From NCBI GenBank assembly GCA_963830495.1, contig CAWHMS010000002.1:806001-870000 (forward strand): DNA of 64,000 bases. Reading direction: 5' to 3'. Positions 51,799 to 60,451 of this stretch are shown here, piece by piece; the stretch's first letter is position 1, and every line of letters starts with the position of its first letter. Under the pieces are notes generated by a model. The model was not told the DNA's origin. It saw only the letters and a program-made list of their open reading frames with translations, and made no database searches. Both the position numbers and the translations under genes were made by a program. The DNA is from CAWHMS01 sp963830495 (lineage in GTDB: Bacteria; Actinomycetota; Actinomycetes; Propionibacteriales; Nocardioidaceae).

Positions 51799-52263
51799 TC
51801 ATCTCCCCGCGGTGTGAAGGCTGACCCCCTGCTGACGGCTGAAGGTGGGCCCGCAACGCAAGCTTGTGGACGGGATCTCAGTGGAGGGCGGGGCTGACCA
51901 CAGATTTGCGATGAAGCCGTCCGTGCGATTCCGCGTCAGCAGAAAGTCGAGCCTCTCCTTCCGGGTGGTCAGAGAGTTGTAGCGGTTGACCATGCCGGTG
52001 AGGTTCGCCAGGTCCTCGGCGCTTGCCATAGGGAGCCAGCCAAGGCGGAGTGTGTCGGTTAGCTCGAATCGCAGTGCGGTCCTGGGTGGTCGGCCGAGAA
52101 CGCGCTCCGCGTTTCGCCGGAGCTGCTCGGGCGTTAGTGACGAGACGCTCTGTGCTTGTTCCGGCGGGCCGAACTTCGTGTAGGCGGTCCTGAGGAGCTT
52201 CCGGATCAAGGTCTCATCGACGAGGTTCCACGAGAACCGCGCGGACCGCCGATGGTCAGCCAT
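51799..52263 (-). CDS. hypothetical protein
   Basis: A protein of about 154 residues that I do not recognise. It shows a plausible protein-like composition: SWNLVDETLIRKLLRTAYTK, EQLRRNAERVLGRPPRTAL, GWLPMASAEDLANLTGMVN and RYNSLTTRKERLDFLLTRN. It is mostly helical with a Ser/Thr-rich tail. The ATG at 52263 is my choice; an upstream frame adds 29 weak codons. It lies alone between the coiled-coil gene and the DUF255 gene, in a region with less regular codon use, which could mean acquisition. Confidence 0.5.
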   Translation of the reverse strand: MADHRRSARFSWNLVDETLIRKLLRTAYTKFGPPEQAQSVSSLTPEQLRRNAERVLGRPPRTALRFELTDTLRLGWLPMASAEDLANLTGMVNRYNSLTTRKERLDFLLTRNRTDGFIANLWSAPPSTEIPSTSLRCGPTFSRQQGVSLHTAGR

Positions 52264-52782
52264 GCTCGAGTCCCTTGTACGTCGCAGCCCAAGCATCGAG
52301 CACGGTGTGTAGGTGCAGTTGGCGGTGTGGGACGAGCGCAATTGCAGCACCCGCGCCCGCAGGTAGGCGTATTTGCATGCCGTCGGCGCCTATCCGCGTC
52401 GGCGCTTGAAGGGGCGTGCCAGCGGTGCGGGAATCGTGGTCGTCGTAGGACTGGTGCGTCCGAAGCGGCGCCGCAGTACCCGCTTCCACGGCTCGCCCTC
52501 GCCGGCCGGCGCGCGAAACATCACCTGATACTTCGTGCCGCCGGCCTCCGGGCATAGAGCCGCACGCGCCAGGGGCGCGTACTCCCGCCCAGCGTTCGTG
52601 GCTTGCCCTGCGCGAGCAGCGTGGGCTCCTTGCGGGGCGGCGACGGGCCCGACCGGCGTGACGAGGGCAGCTCCACGGCCTGAGCGGGTCTTCACGGTCC
52701 GACTGCCCGCCACGCGTCCGGAGTGCTCGGTTTGCCCAGCCACTCAAGCCGTGGAGATCGAGGCGACCTACCGTGGACAGCG
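52264..52782. other. 519-bp gene-poor spacer with a dispersed repeat
   Basis: No gene is well supported here. A minus-strand frame at 52390-52743 (117 codons) has a basic, repeat-derived composition: part of it is the dispersed repeat read backwards. The last 100 bp before the DUF255 ATG should hold its promoter, but I cannot pick a convincing -10. Confidence 0.45.
52636..52688. repeat. dispersed 53-bp repeat, copy B
   Basis: Second copy of the element at 48520-48572, same orientation, one mismatch. It lies 95 bp upstream of the DUF255 gene. It has GGGCCC and other short palindromes but no clear hairpin, terminal repeat or open frame. Confidence 0.8.
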
Positions 52783-54780
52783 ATGACTAACCGATTGGCA
52801 GCGGCGACCAGTCCGTACCTCCGCCAGCATGCCGACAACCCGGTGCACTGGTTCGAGTGGGGGGAGGACGCGTTCGCCGAAGCCCGATCGCGCGACGTAC
52901 CCGTCCTGCTCTCCGTGGGGTACGCCGCCTGCCACTGGTGCCATGTGATGGCGCACGAGTCCTTCGAGGACCAGGCGACCGCCGACTACCTCAACGCCCA
53001 CTTCGTGTCGGTGAAAGTTGACCGGGAGGAGAGACCGGACATCGACGCCGTGTACATGGAGGCCACCCAGGCGATGACGGGCCAGGGTGGGTGGCCGATG
53101 ACGTGCGTGCTCACGCCGCAGGGGGAACCGTTCTTCACCGGTACCTACTTCCCGTCCGAGCCGCGGCACGGCATGCCGTCGTTCCGACAGGTGTTGGCGG
53201 CCGTCGCGAGCGCCTGGGGCGAACGACGCGACGAGCTGACCCGGATCGGGTCCGACGTCACCGAGCACCTCAGGCGGGGTGGCGACGTGCGCGGCTCCAC
53301 GGCCGCCGACCTCGGTGCGGTGGCGGTGGCCGGGCTGGCCGCGTCGTACGACGACCGGCTCGGCGGATTCGGCGGCGCGCCGAAGTTCCCGCCCTCGATG
53401 GTGTGCGAGTTCTTGCTGCGCCGGGCGGCCAGGACCGGCGACCGCCAACCGCTCGCCATGGCTGAGCGGACCCTGGAGGCGATGGCCCGCGGCGGGCTCT
53501 ACGACCAGCTCGGCGGAGGCTTCGCCCGCTACAGCGTCGACGCCCGCTGGGACGTACCGCACTTCGAGAAGATGCTCTACGACAACGCCCTGCTGCTCAG
53601 GGTCTACTTGCACTGGTGGCGGCAGACCGGCTCGGACCTGGCCCTTCGCGTGACTCGGGATACCGCCGAGTTCGCCTTGCGCGAACTCCGCACCACCGGA
53701 GGGGGCTTCGCCTCCGCGCTGGACGCCGACTCCGACGGCGAAGAGGGCGTCTTCTACGTGTGGACCCCGGCTCAGCTGCTCGAGGTGCTCGGTGCCGAGG
53801 ACGGGCGGTACGCCGTGCAGCTCTTCGGGCTCACCCCGTCCGGAAACTTCGAGCGGGGTACGTCGACGCTGCGTCTCGACCATGACCCTGCCGACCCGGA
53901 GCGGCACGAGCGAGTGGTGCGGCAGTTGCTCGCGGCCCGCGGGCAGCGAACCCGCCCGGCGCGCGACGACAAGGTGGTGGCCGCCTGGAACGGCTTGATG
54001 ATCAGCGCCCTCGCCGAGGCGGGGATGGCGCTTGCCGAGCCTCGCTGGGTCGAGGCGGCTGTCACGGCAGGGCAGCTGCTGGTCGACGTACACCTCGCTG
54101 ACGACGGACGACTCCGCCGGGTGTCACGGGACGGAATGGTGGGGTCGCCCGCGGGTGTGCTCGACGACTACGGCGCGGTGGCGGAGGCCTTCCTCGTGCT
54201 CTTCGCGGCCACCGGGGATGCCCGCTGGTGGCGACGAGCCAGCGCCCTGGTGGAGCAGGTGTTGCACCGCTTCGACGACGGCGCCGGCGGCTTCTTCGAC
54301 ACCGCCGCCGACGAGGAGTCGCTCTTCAAGCGACCCCAGGATCCTGCCGACAACGCCACGCCGTCCGGGCAGTCCCTGATCGCCACCGTGCTGGTCATGA
54401 TGGCAGGGCTCACTGGTGAGGACTCCCCTCGCGACCGGGCCGAGAAGCTGCTGCAGCGCTTGGCTGGACTGGCCGAGCAGGCACCGCGCTTCGCCGGGCA
54501 GCTGCTGGCGGCCGGGGAGGCGCTGCAGGAGGGGCCACGCCAGGTCGCGGTGGTGGGACGGCCCGACGCGGTCGGTGAGAGCGAGGACGGGCTGGCGGCG
54601 ATGGTGGGCGCGGCGTTCCGGATCCCGGCAGCCGGACTGGTGATCGCCCAGGGCGACGGCGAGTCGGCACCCGTGGCGCTGCTGCGCGACCGGCCGCTGA
54701 TCGACGGCAGGCCGACCGCCTACGCCTGCCGTCACTTCGTATGCGACCTCCCCGTGACCGACCCGGCCCTTCTCGCGTGA
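52783..54780 (+). CDS. DUF255 thioredoxin-fold protein (YyaL/Spata20-like)
   Basis: A 665-residue cytosolic protein. The N-terminal thioredoxin-like domain (about 1-165) has LLSVGYAACHWCHVMAHESF with the CxxC-like pair C50/C53, and DREERPDIDAVYM. The rest is a (alpha/alpha)6-barrel resembling N-acylglucosamine epimerases, with LGGFGGAPKFP, HFEKMLYDNALLLRVY and FASALDADSDGEEGVFYVW. The biochemical function is unknown. Position fits Rv1084 of M. tuberculosis (from memory). The ATG at 52783 gives the standard N-terminus. Confidence 0.9.
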   Translation: MTNRLAAATSPYLRQHADNPVHWFEWGEDAFAEARSRDVPVLLSVGYAACHWCHVMAHESFEDQATADYLNAHFVSVKVDREERPDIDAVYMEATQAMTGQGGWPMTCVLTPQGEPFFTGTYFPSEPRHGMPSFRQVLAAVASAWGERRDELTRIGSDVTEHLRRGGDVRGSTAADLGAVAVAGLAASYDDRLGGFGGAPKFPPSMVCEFLLRRAARTGDRQPLAMAERTLEAMARGGLYDQLGGGFARYSVDARWDVPHFEKMLYDNALLLRVYLHWWRQTGSDLALRVTRDTAEFALRELRTTGGGFASALDADSDGEEGVFYVWTPAQLLEVLGAEDGRYAVQLFGLTPSGNFERGTSTLRLDHDPADPERHERVVRQLLAARGQRTRPARDDKVVAAWNGLMISALAEAGMALAEPRWVEAAVTAGQLLVDVHLADDGRLRRVSRDGMVGSPAGVLDDYGAVAEAFLVLFAATGDARWWRRASALVEQVLHRFDDGAGGFFDTAADEESLFKRPQDPADNATPSGQSLIATVLVMMAGLTGEDSPRDRAEKLLQRLAGLAEQAPRFAGQLLAAGEALQEGPRQVAVVGRPDAVGESEDGLAAMVGAAFRIPAAGLVIAQGDGESAPVALLRDRPLIDGRPTAYACRHFVCDLPVTDPALLA

Positions 54781-54867
54781 CGGCTGCCGGCCTCGACCTG
54801 CCGCCACGATCCGACCGGCCGTCAAATACGCAACCGGCGCCATGGCCACACCACCGTCGGATCCCTG

Positions 54868-54932
54868 GGCCTGCGGAGGCGTCAGCGGCAGAGGCGTCAG
54901 CGGCGGAGGCGTCAGGAGCGAGGCGTCAGGCG
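54868..54932. repeat. short tandem repeat of about 15 bp
   Basis: The unit GAGGCGTCAGCGGCR is repeated about three times with further partial copies of GAGGCGTCAG, running into the stop codon of the GNAT gene (54926-54928). The unit is 15 bp, so copy number change would not alter frames on either strand. Confidence 0.6.
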
Positions 54933-55744
54933 TCGAGGGGTGAGGGACGCAGCCAACACGTCAGGCGGAGCAGCCGAAGATAACCCAGCCGCTCGTAGAC
55001 CGGCTGCCCGGCGTCGCTCGCGATCAGCATCGCCGGCTGGTCGGGCCACGCCGTGGTCGCCGCCCAGGTGATGGCGGCACCAGCGCCTCGGCCACGCGCG
55101 GAGGCCAGCACGGCGACATTCTCGACCACGGTGACGCCGGCCGCTGGATGTGCGGCCGCTGTCGCCACCGGCCGGTCTCCGTCGTACGCCACCAGGACCG
55201 TGGTCTCCCCCTCGGCGTACCGCTCTCCGTAGAAGCCTCCCGGCGCCAGGTCAGCGAGCTCCGGCAGCGGGAAGCCCTCGACCAGGACCCGCTCGGCGTC
55301 GGCAAGCTCGGCCGCCGTGGTTGCTCGTCGTACGTCGAGATCGGTCTCCGGCCTTGCCGTCCGGGTCGACGTCGGTCGCAACATGAGCGGCGGATGTCCG
55401 AGCAGGCCGAGGCCGAGCCCGCGCAGGTCCGGGCTGGGGAAGACACTGACGATCAACGCTGCGGCGCTGCCGGGCAGGAACTCGGTGATCTCCGCGACCA
55501 GACCCGCCCAGTCCTCGGTGGGCTGCTTGACCAGCACCCAGTTGAGCATCGGCGACGTGCCGCCCGCGACGCCGGCCGCCCACCCTGGCCGGTCGGTGAA
55601 CGTGCCGGCGGCGGACTCGGCGATCACGCGAGCCCAGGACACGTGAGCGAGCACCGCCTGGCGGATGACGGAGTCCTCCGCCGCCAGGTCGGGCTCCCAG
55701 CCGGTCGTGAGGTGCTCGCCCTCGTCGGGCAACATCGAGGTCAC
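54926..55744 (-). CDS. GNAT-family acetyltransferase
   Basis: A 272-residue protein with a C-terminal GNAT domain: TVLVAYDGDRPVATAAAHPA, strand VTVVENVAVLASA and the acetyl-CoA motif ARGRGAGAAITWAAT, then AMLIASDAGQPVYERLGY. The N-terminal 130 residues form a second degenerate GNAT-like unit (LTLDVRRATTAAELADAERV region follows it). The substrate is unknown. It lies between DUF255 and the hemolysin III gene on the opposite strand to DUF255; the two stops face each other across a 15-bp tandem repeat. Confidence 0.82.
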   Translation of the reverse strand: MTSMLPDEGEHLTTGWEPDLAAEDSVIRQAVLAHVSWARVIAESAAGTFTDRPGWAAGVAGGTSPMLNWVLVKQPTEDWAGLVAEITEFLPGSAAALIVSVFPSPDLRGLGLGLLGHPPLMLRPTSTRTARPETDLDVRRATTAAELADAERVLVEGFPLPELADLAPGGFYGERYAEGETTVLVAYDGDRPVATAAAHPAAGVTVVENVAVLASARGRGAGAAITWAATTAWPDQPAMLIASDAGQPVYERLGYLRLLRLTCWLRPSPLDA

Positions 55745-55854
55745 CGCCTCACTCTTGCACCCTCCCGGCGAAGATCCGACGCTGGACCGGTCATGGCCGG
55801 CTCAGAGTCGGATCCTTCAACAACTGCGGCTCGTAGGACTCCCGACCGGCCGAG

Positions 55855-56532
55855 TCAGGCGTGCGTGTAGATCGCGATCGAGGCACCGACGTAGTGCACG
55901 GTGAAGGCGGCGATCGTGAAGCTGTGAAACACCTCGTGGAAGCCGAACCAGCGTGGGGACGGGTCGGGGCGCTGGAGCCCGTAGACGAGGCCGCCGAGTG
56001 AGTACAGCCCGCCGCCCACGATGATCAGCGTCAGCACCGCCGGACTCGCGCTCGCCGCGAAGTCGCCGAGCCAGAACACCGCAGCCCAGCCCAAGGCGAT
56101 GTAGACCGGCAGGTAGAGCCAGCGCGGGGCACCGATCCAGAGCACCCGGAACGCGATGCCGATCAGTGCGCCGCCCCAGACCACGCCGAGCAGGATCTTG
56201 GCGCTGGTGCTGTCGAGCAGCGTGATCGCGAACGGCGTGTACGTGCCGGCGATGAGCAGGAAGATCGTCGAGTGATCGAGCCGCCGGAGTCGCGCATCCC
56301 AGGTCGGCGACCAGTGGCCGCGGTGATACAGCGCGGACACCCCGAAGAGCATCGACGACGTGACCCCGAACACGGCGGCGGCGACCCTGGTCTTCGGGTC
56401 CGGAGCCAGGCACACCAACACGATGCCGGCGGCTAGGCTCAGCGGGAAGGCGCCGAGGTGCAGCCAGCCGCGCAAGTGCGGCTTGATCTCTCGGGCTGCG
56501 TCACGCAGCGCCTCGCGGGTATTGGCGATCAC
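55855..56532 (-). CDS. hemolysin III / YqfA-like (PAQR) membrane protein
   Basis: A 225-residue protein with seven predicted helices. Conserved PAQR positions are visible: SMLFGVSALYHRGHW with Ser and His, RLDHSTIFLLIAGTYTPF with the Asp-His pair, and FHEVFHSFTIAAFTVHY with the C-terminal histidines. These residues form a zinc site in the family. The physiological role in bacteria is unclear (membrane fluidity sensing is proposed); the haemolytic label is historical. Divergent from the prenyl synthase, as in M. tuberculosis Rv1085c/Rv1086 (from memory). Confidence 0.9.
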   Translation of the reverse strand: MIANTREALRDAAREIKPHLRGWLHLGAFPLSLAAGIVLVCLAPDPKTRVAAAVFGVTSSMLFGVSALYHRGHWSPTWDARLRRLDHSTIFLLIAGTYTPFAITLLDSTSAKILLGVVWGGALIGIAFRVLWIGAPRWLYLPVYIALGWAAVFWLGDFAASASPAVLTLIIVGGGLYSLGGLVYGLQRPDPSPRWFGFHEVFHSFTIAAFTVHYVGASIAIYTHA

Positions 56533-56639
56533 GCACTCAACGGTAGAGGGCGACCGAACACCGGCGCAGGGTAACCTTCCGTTGCGAGGTGTGATCTCGC
56601 CGGCGGCGTACGTCGGTGTGGAGTCGACGGAAGGATCCG

Positions 56640-57404
56640 ATGGTGGCGGTCCGTCACGTTGCCTACGACCTGTACGAGCGCCGCCTGCTCCGCCAGATCC
56701 CCGCCGACAAGATCCCGAAGCACGTCGGGGTCATGGCCGACGGCAACCGACGCTGGGCGCGGATGTTCGGCGAGGACGTGCAAGGCGGGTACGTCGCCGG
56801 AGCCGACAAGGTCAAGGAGTTCCTGGGCTGGTGCGACGGGCTCGGCGTGGATCTGGTCACTCTCTGGCTGCTGTCGACGGACAACCTCGCTCGTCCGCCC
56901 GACGAGGTGGCGCCGCTGCTCGAGGTGATCGAGGAACTCGTGGAGGCACTGGCCGAGACGCGGCGCTGGCGGCTCCTCCCGGTGGGTGCCCTCGACATGC
57001 TGCCGAGCGCCACTGCCGAGGTGTTGAAGGACGCCGCCGACGCGACGGCCGGCGTGGACGCAATGACCGTCAACGTCGCCGTTGCCTATGGGGGAAGGCG
57101 GGAGCTCGCCGACGCCGTACGCTCCCTGCTCCACGAGCATGCAGCGCAGGGTACGACGATCGAAGAGCTCGCCGAGCTCATCGACGTCGAGCACATCGCC
57201 GAGCACCTGTACACCAAGGGGCAGCCGGATCCTGACCTGGTGATCCGGACCTCGGGAGAGCAGCGGATGTCGGGCTTCTTGCTGTGGCAGAGCGTGCACA
57301 GTGAGTTCTACTTCTGCGAGGCAATGTGGCCGGACTTCCGGCGTACCGACTTCCTCCGGGCCATCCGCGACTACGCCGCCCGGGAGCGCCGCTTCGGCTC
57401 CTGA
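56640..57404 (+). CDS. uppS: cis-prenyl diphosphate synthase (UppS family; probably Z-FPP type)
   Basis: A 254-residue Z-isoprenyl synthase: HVGVMADGNRRWAR with the catalytic Asp34, VTLWLLSTDNLARP (Asn-like region II), MTVNVAVAYGGRRELADAV, and DLVIRTSGEQRMSGFLLWQ followed by SEFYFCEAMWPDFR. The neighbour pattern resembles Rv1086, which makes Z,E-farnesyl diphosphate for decaprenyl phosphate, rather than Rv2361c, but product length cannot be read with confidence. The ATG at 56640 has GGAAGGA upstream; GTG 56643 is an alternative. Confidence 0.9.
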   Translation: MVAVRHVAYDLYERRLLRQIPADKIPKHVGVMADGNRRWARMFGEDVQGGYVAGADKVKEFLGWCDGLGVDLVTLWLLSTDNLARPPDEVAPLLEVIEELVEALAETRRWRLLPVGALDMLPSATAEVLKDAADATAGVDAMTVNVAVAYGGRRELADAVRSLLHEHAAQGTTIEELAELIDVEHIAEHLYTKGQPDPDLVIRTSGEQRMSGFLLWQSVHSEFYFCEAMWPDFRRTDFLRAIRDYAARERRFGS

Positions 57405-57632
57405 CCGACAGGGTCGACTTCACCCGACGGCTGGCGTGTCGTCACGAGTTGTCCAACTGCGACGCCGTACCGTCGGAAGCGGTGCTCGGTGGTGAAGCCG
57501 GGCGCCTCGGGAGGCACAGCGTGCACCACACCAGAGGGCAGGCGTCACGCCCTCGCACGGGGTCGTCCCGGTCCGACTAGACACCGAGGACCGGGTGGGC
57601 TGGCCCCGTCACGGTCCGCGAGGAGACAGATC

Positions 57633-59036
57633 GTGGCTGTTGCCAAGCAGGGCACCACCGGAGGCCAGTCCGTCACCGTTCGCAGCACGGCGAAGGCCCT
57701 CACGGAAGCATCGACCACGGAGTCGATCCGGCCTGCCGACGATGTCGGTGTTCGTACCTATGTGCTCGACACCAGCGTGCTGCTGGCCGACCCCGGGGCC
57801 ATCAAGCGGTTCGCGGAGCACGAGGTGGTGCTCCCGGTCGTCGTGATCACCGAGCTCGAGGGCAAGCGGGCGCATCCGGAGCTCGGGTACTTCGCGCGAT
57901 CGGCGCTGCGGCTGCTCGACGAGCTGCGAGTGAGGAGCGGCAGGCTCGACGCCCCGGTGGAGATCGGCGACGACGGCGGCACCCTGCGGGTGGAGCTCAA
58001 CCACACCGACCCTGAGCTGCTGCCCTCGGGCTTTCGCCTCGGCGACAACGACACCCGCATCCTCGCGGTCGCACTCAACCTGCAGGCGGAGGGTCGCGAC
58101 GTCACGCTGGTCTCGAAGGACCTGCCGATGCGGGTCAAGGCCTCGTCGGTCGGGCTCGCGGCCGAGGAGTACCGCGCCGAGCTCGCGATCGAGACCGGCT
58201 ACACCGGGATGGCCGAGATCGACGTCCTCGGAGCCGACCTCGACCAGCTGTACGACGACGGCACGATCGACCTGGCGCAGGCTGCCGACCTGCCCTGCCA
58301 CGCCGGGCTGGTGCTGCTCTCCGAGCGCGGCAGCGCGTTGGGCCGGGTCACCCCCGACAAGCAGGTCCGGCTGGTGCGCGGAGACCGCGAGGCGTTCGGG
58401 GTCCGCGGTCGCTCCGCCGAACAGCGGGTCGCGCTGGACCTGCTGCTCGACCCCGACGTGGGGATCGTGTCGCTCGGCGGCAGGGCAGGCACCGGGAAGT
58501 CGGCGCTTGCGCTCTGCGCCGGCTTGGAGGCGGTGATGGAGCGCCGCCAGCACAAGAAGGTGGTGGTCTTCCGGCCGCTCTTCGCGGTGGGCGGCCAGGA
58601 GCTGGGATACCTACCCGGCAACGAGTTGGAGAAGATGCAGCCCTGGGCCCAGGCTGTATTCGACACATTGGGCGCGCTCACGAGCGCCGACGTGATCGAA
58701 GAGGTTCTCGCCCGCGGCATGCTCGAGGTGCTGCCGCTCACGCACATCCGGGGGCGCTCGCTGCATGATGCGTTCGTCGTCGTCGACGAGGCGCAGTCGC
58801 TCGAGCGAAACGTGCTGCTGACCGTGCTGTCGCGGATCGGCGCGAACTCCAAGGTGGTGCTGACCCACGATGTCGCACAGCGGGACAACCTGCGTGTCGG
58901 ACGGTACGACGGCGTCGTCGCGGTGGTGGAGAAGCTCAAGGGGCACCCGCTCTTCGCCCATGTCACCCTGACCCGGTCGGAGCGGTCCCCGATCGCTGCG
59001 CTGGTCACGGAGATGCTCGAGGACATTTCGCTGTAA
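57633..59036 (+). CDS. phoH2: PIN-PhoH fusion protein (PhoH2-type ATPase/RNase)
   Basis: A 467-residue two-domain protein. The PIN domain (about 35-175) has VLDTSVLLADPGA, VITELEGKR and LGDNDTRILAVAL with the acidic residues. The PhoH ATPase domain (about 250-467) has LGGRAGTGKSALALCAGL (Walker A, about 280) and FVVVDEAQSLERN (Walker B). PhoH2 proteins unwind and cut RNA. The first 30 residues are Thr/Ser-rich. The GTG at 57633 follows AGGAGA; the open frame to its left has no homology. Monocistronic. Confidence 0.9.
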   Translation: MAVAKQGTTGGQSVTVRSTAKALTEASTTESIRPADDVGVRTYVLDTSVLLADPGAIKRFAEHEVVLPVVVITELEGKRAHPELGYFARSALRLLDELRVRSGRLDAPVEIGDDGGTLRVELNHTDPELLPSGFRLGDNDTRILAVALNLQAEGRDVTLVSKDLPMRVKASSVGLAAEEYRAELAIETGYTGMAEIDVLGADLDQLYDDGTIDLAQAADLPCHAGLVLLSERGSALGRVTPDKQVRLVRGDREAFGVRGRSAEQRVALDLLLDPDVGIVSLGGRAGTGKSALALCAGLEAVMERRQHKKVVVFRPLFAVGGQELGYLPGNELEKMQPWAQAVFDTLGALTSADVIEEVLARGMLEVLPLTHIRGRSLHDAFVVVDEAQSLERNVLLTVLSRIGANSKVVLTHDVAQRDNLRVGRYDGVVAVVEKLKGHPLFAHVTLTRSERSPIAALVTEMLEDISL

Positions 59037-59137
59037 CGATCCGGCCCACTTCCGCAGACAGCTTGTCGCCGCAGTTGCGGATTCTGCAGACAGGGGCAGG
59101 ATGTGATTGGCAGCACACACCCTTGGGGAGGCGCAGC

Positions 59138-60451
59138 ATGCATCGACCTGCACAACACCCGAGATCTGGGAGACGTCCTCGGCGTCGGGCCCTCGCGGCG
59201 ATTGCCGCGGGTGGCGTCGCGGCGTCACTGCTGGCTGCATGCGGCGGTGACTCTGGACCTCCCACGTTGACCTGGTACGTCAACCCGGACAGCGGCGGCC
59301 AGGAAGAGATCGCAGCGCGGTGCACCGAGGCTTCCGACGGCAAGTACACGATCGAGACGGCCGGGCTGCCCACTGATGCCACCCAGCAGCGCGAACAGCT
59401 GGTGCGCCGGTTGGCCGGCAAGGACTCGTCGGTCACCCTCATGAGTCTCGACCCGCCGTTCGTCCCCGAGTTCGCCGCGGCTGGCTTCCTCTACGACATT
59501 CCTGATGAGGACGAACAAGCGTTCACCGACGGGGTCGTGGAGAGCGCCGTGGTGAGCGCCACCTGGGAGGACGAGGTCGTCGTCGCTCCGTTCTGGGCCA
59601 ACACCCAGCTGCTGTGGTACCGGAAGTCAGTCGTCGATGCCGCCGGGGTAGACCCCAACAACATCACCTGGGAGCAGATGGTCCAGGTCGCCAATGAAGA
59701 GAACAAGACGATCGCCGTCCAGGCCCTTCGCTACGAGGGCTACACCGTGTGGATCAACGCTCTGGTCGAGAGCTCCGGCGGCAGTGTCATCGAGAATCCC
59801 GAGGCGGCCCCGGAGGACCTCGAGCTCGGACTCGATAGCGCGGCAGGCGAGCAAGCCGCCACCATCATCAACGACGTGTCAGCAGTGGCCGGTCCTGCCG
59901 TGTCGACCTCCGACGAAGAGGCCTCGCGACGGCTCTTCCAGAGTGACGCCGGCGGCTTCCTGGTGAACTGGCCCTATGTGTGGGCAGCGTGGGCCGGCGA
60001 GGTCGAGGCCGGCACGCTCGACCAGTCGGTCGTGGACGACATCGGCTGGGCGATCTACCCCAAGGCAGACGACCAGAACGAGGCGGCTCCACCCTTCGGT
60101 GGCATCCACCTGGCCATCGGGGCCTACACGTCCGACCCGGACTTCGCGCTCGAGGCGGCGAAATGCATCACGTCTGAGGAGAACCAGACGTACTACATGC
60201 TCACCAACGGCAACCCCGCCGCACTGGAGTCGGTCTACGACGATCCTAAGATCAAGAAGGCCTACCCCATGGCTGCCGAGATCAGGGAGAGCCTCAACCT
60301 CGCAAAGCCGCGTCCATTGACGCCGTACTACGGCGAAGTCTCCGCGTCACTGCAGCGCGAGTTCCACCCACCGCAGTCGGTCTCGACGGACACTCCTGCC
60401 GACGCGGCCCAAGTGATCACCGACGTCATCAACGGGGATGCCTTGCTATGA
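59138..60451 (+). CDS. LpqY-like sugar-binding lipoprotein of an ABC importer
   Basis: A 437-residue binding lipoprotein: basic, Arg-rich signal N-terminus, a hydrophobic core and a lipobox LLAAC (about 36-40) followed by GGDSGPPTLTW. Cluster B binding-protein features include VVVAPFWANTQLLWYRKSVVD and GGIHLAIGAYTSD. The order binding protein, two permeases, ATPase, and the general sequence feel, match the trehalose importer LpqY-SugABC; other disaccharides cannot be excluded. The ATG at 59138 follows GGGGAGG. Confidence 0.85.
   Translation: MHRPAQHPRSGRRPRRRALAAIAAGGVAASLLAACGGDSGPPTLTWYVNPDSGGQEEIAARCTEASDGKYTIETAGLPTDATQQREQLVRRLAGKDSSVTLMSLDPPFVPEFAAAGFLYDIPDEDEQAFTDGVVESAVVSATWEDEVVVAPFWANTQLLWYRKSVVDAAGVDPNNITWEQMVQVANEENKTIAVQALRYEGYTVWINALVESSGGSVIENPEAAPEDLELGLDSAAGEQAATIINDVSAVAGPAVSTSDEEASRRLFQSDAGGFLVNWPYVWAAWAGEVEAGTLDQSVVDDIGWAIYPKADDQNEAAPPFGGIHLAIGAYTSDPDFALEAAKCITSEENQTYYMLTNGNPAALESVYDDPKIKKAYPMAAEIRESLNLAKPRPLTPYYGEVSASLQREFHPPQSVSTDTPADAAQVITDVINGDALL

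Noticed and set aside
52390..52743. 117-codon minus-strand gene in the spacer
   Set aside because: Part of it is the dispersed repeat read backwards and the remainder is Arg/Pro/Gly-rich with no family pattern.
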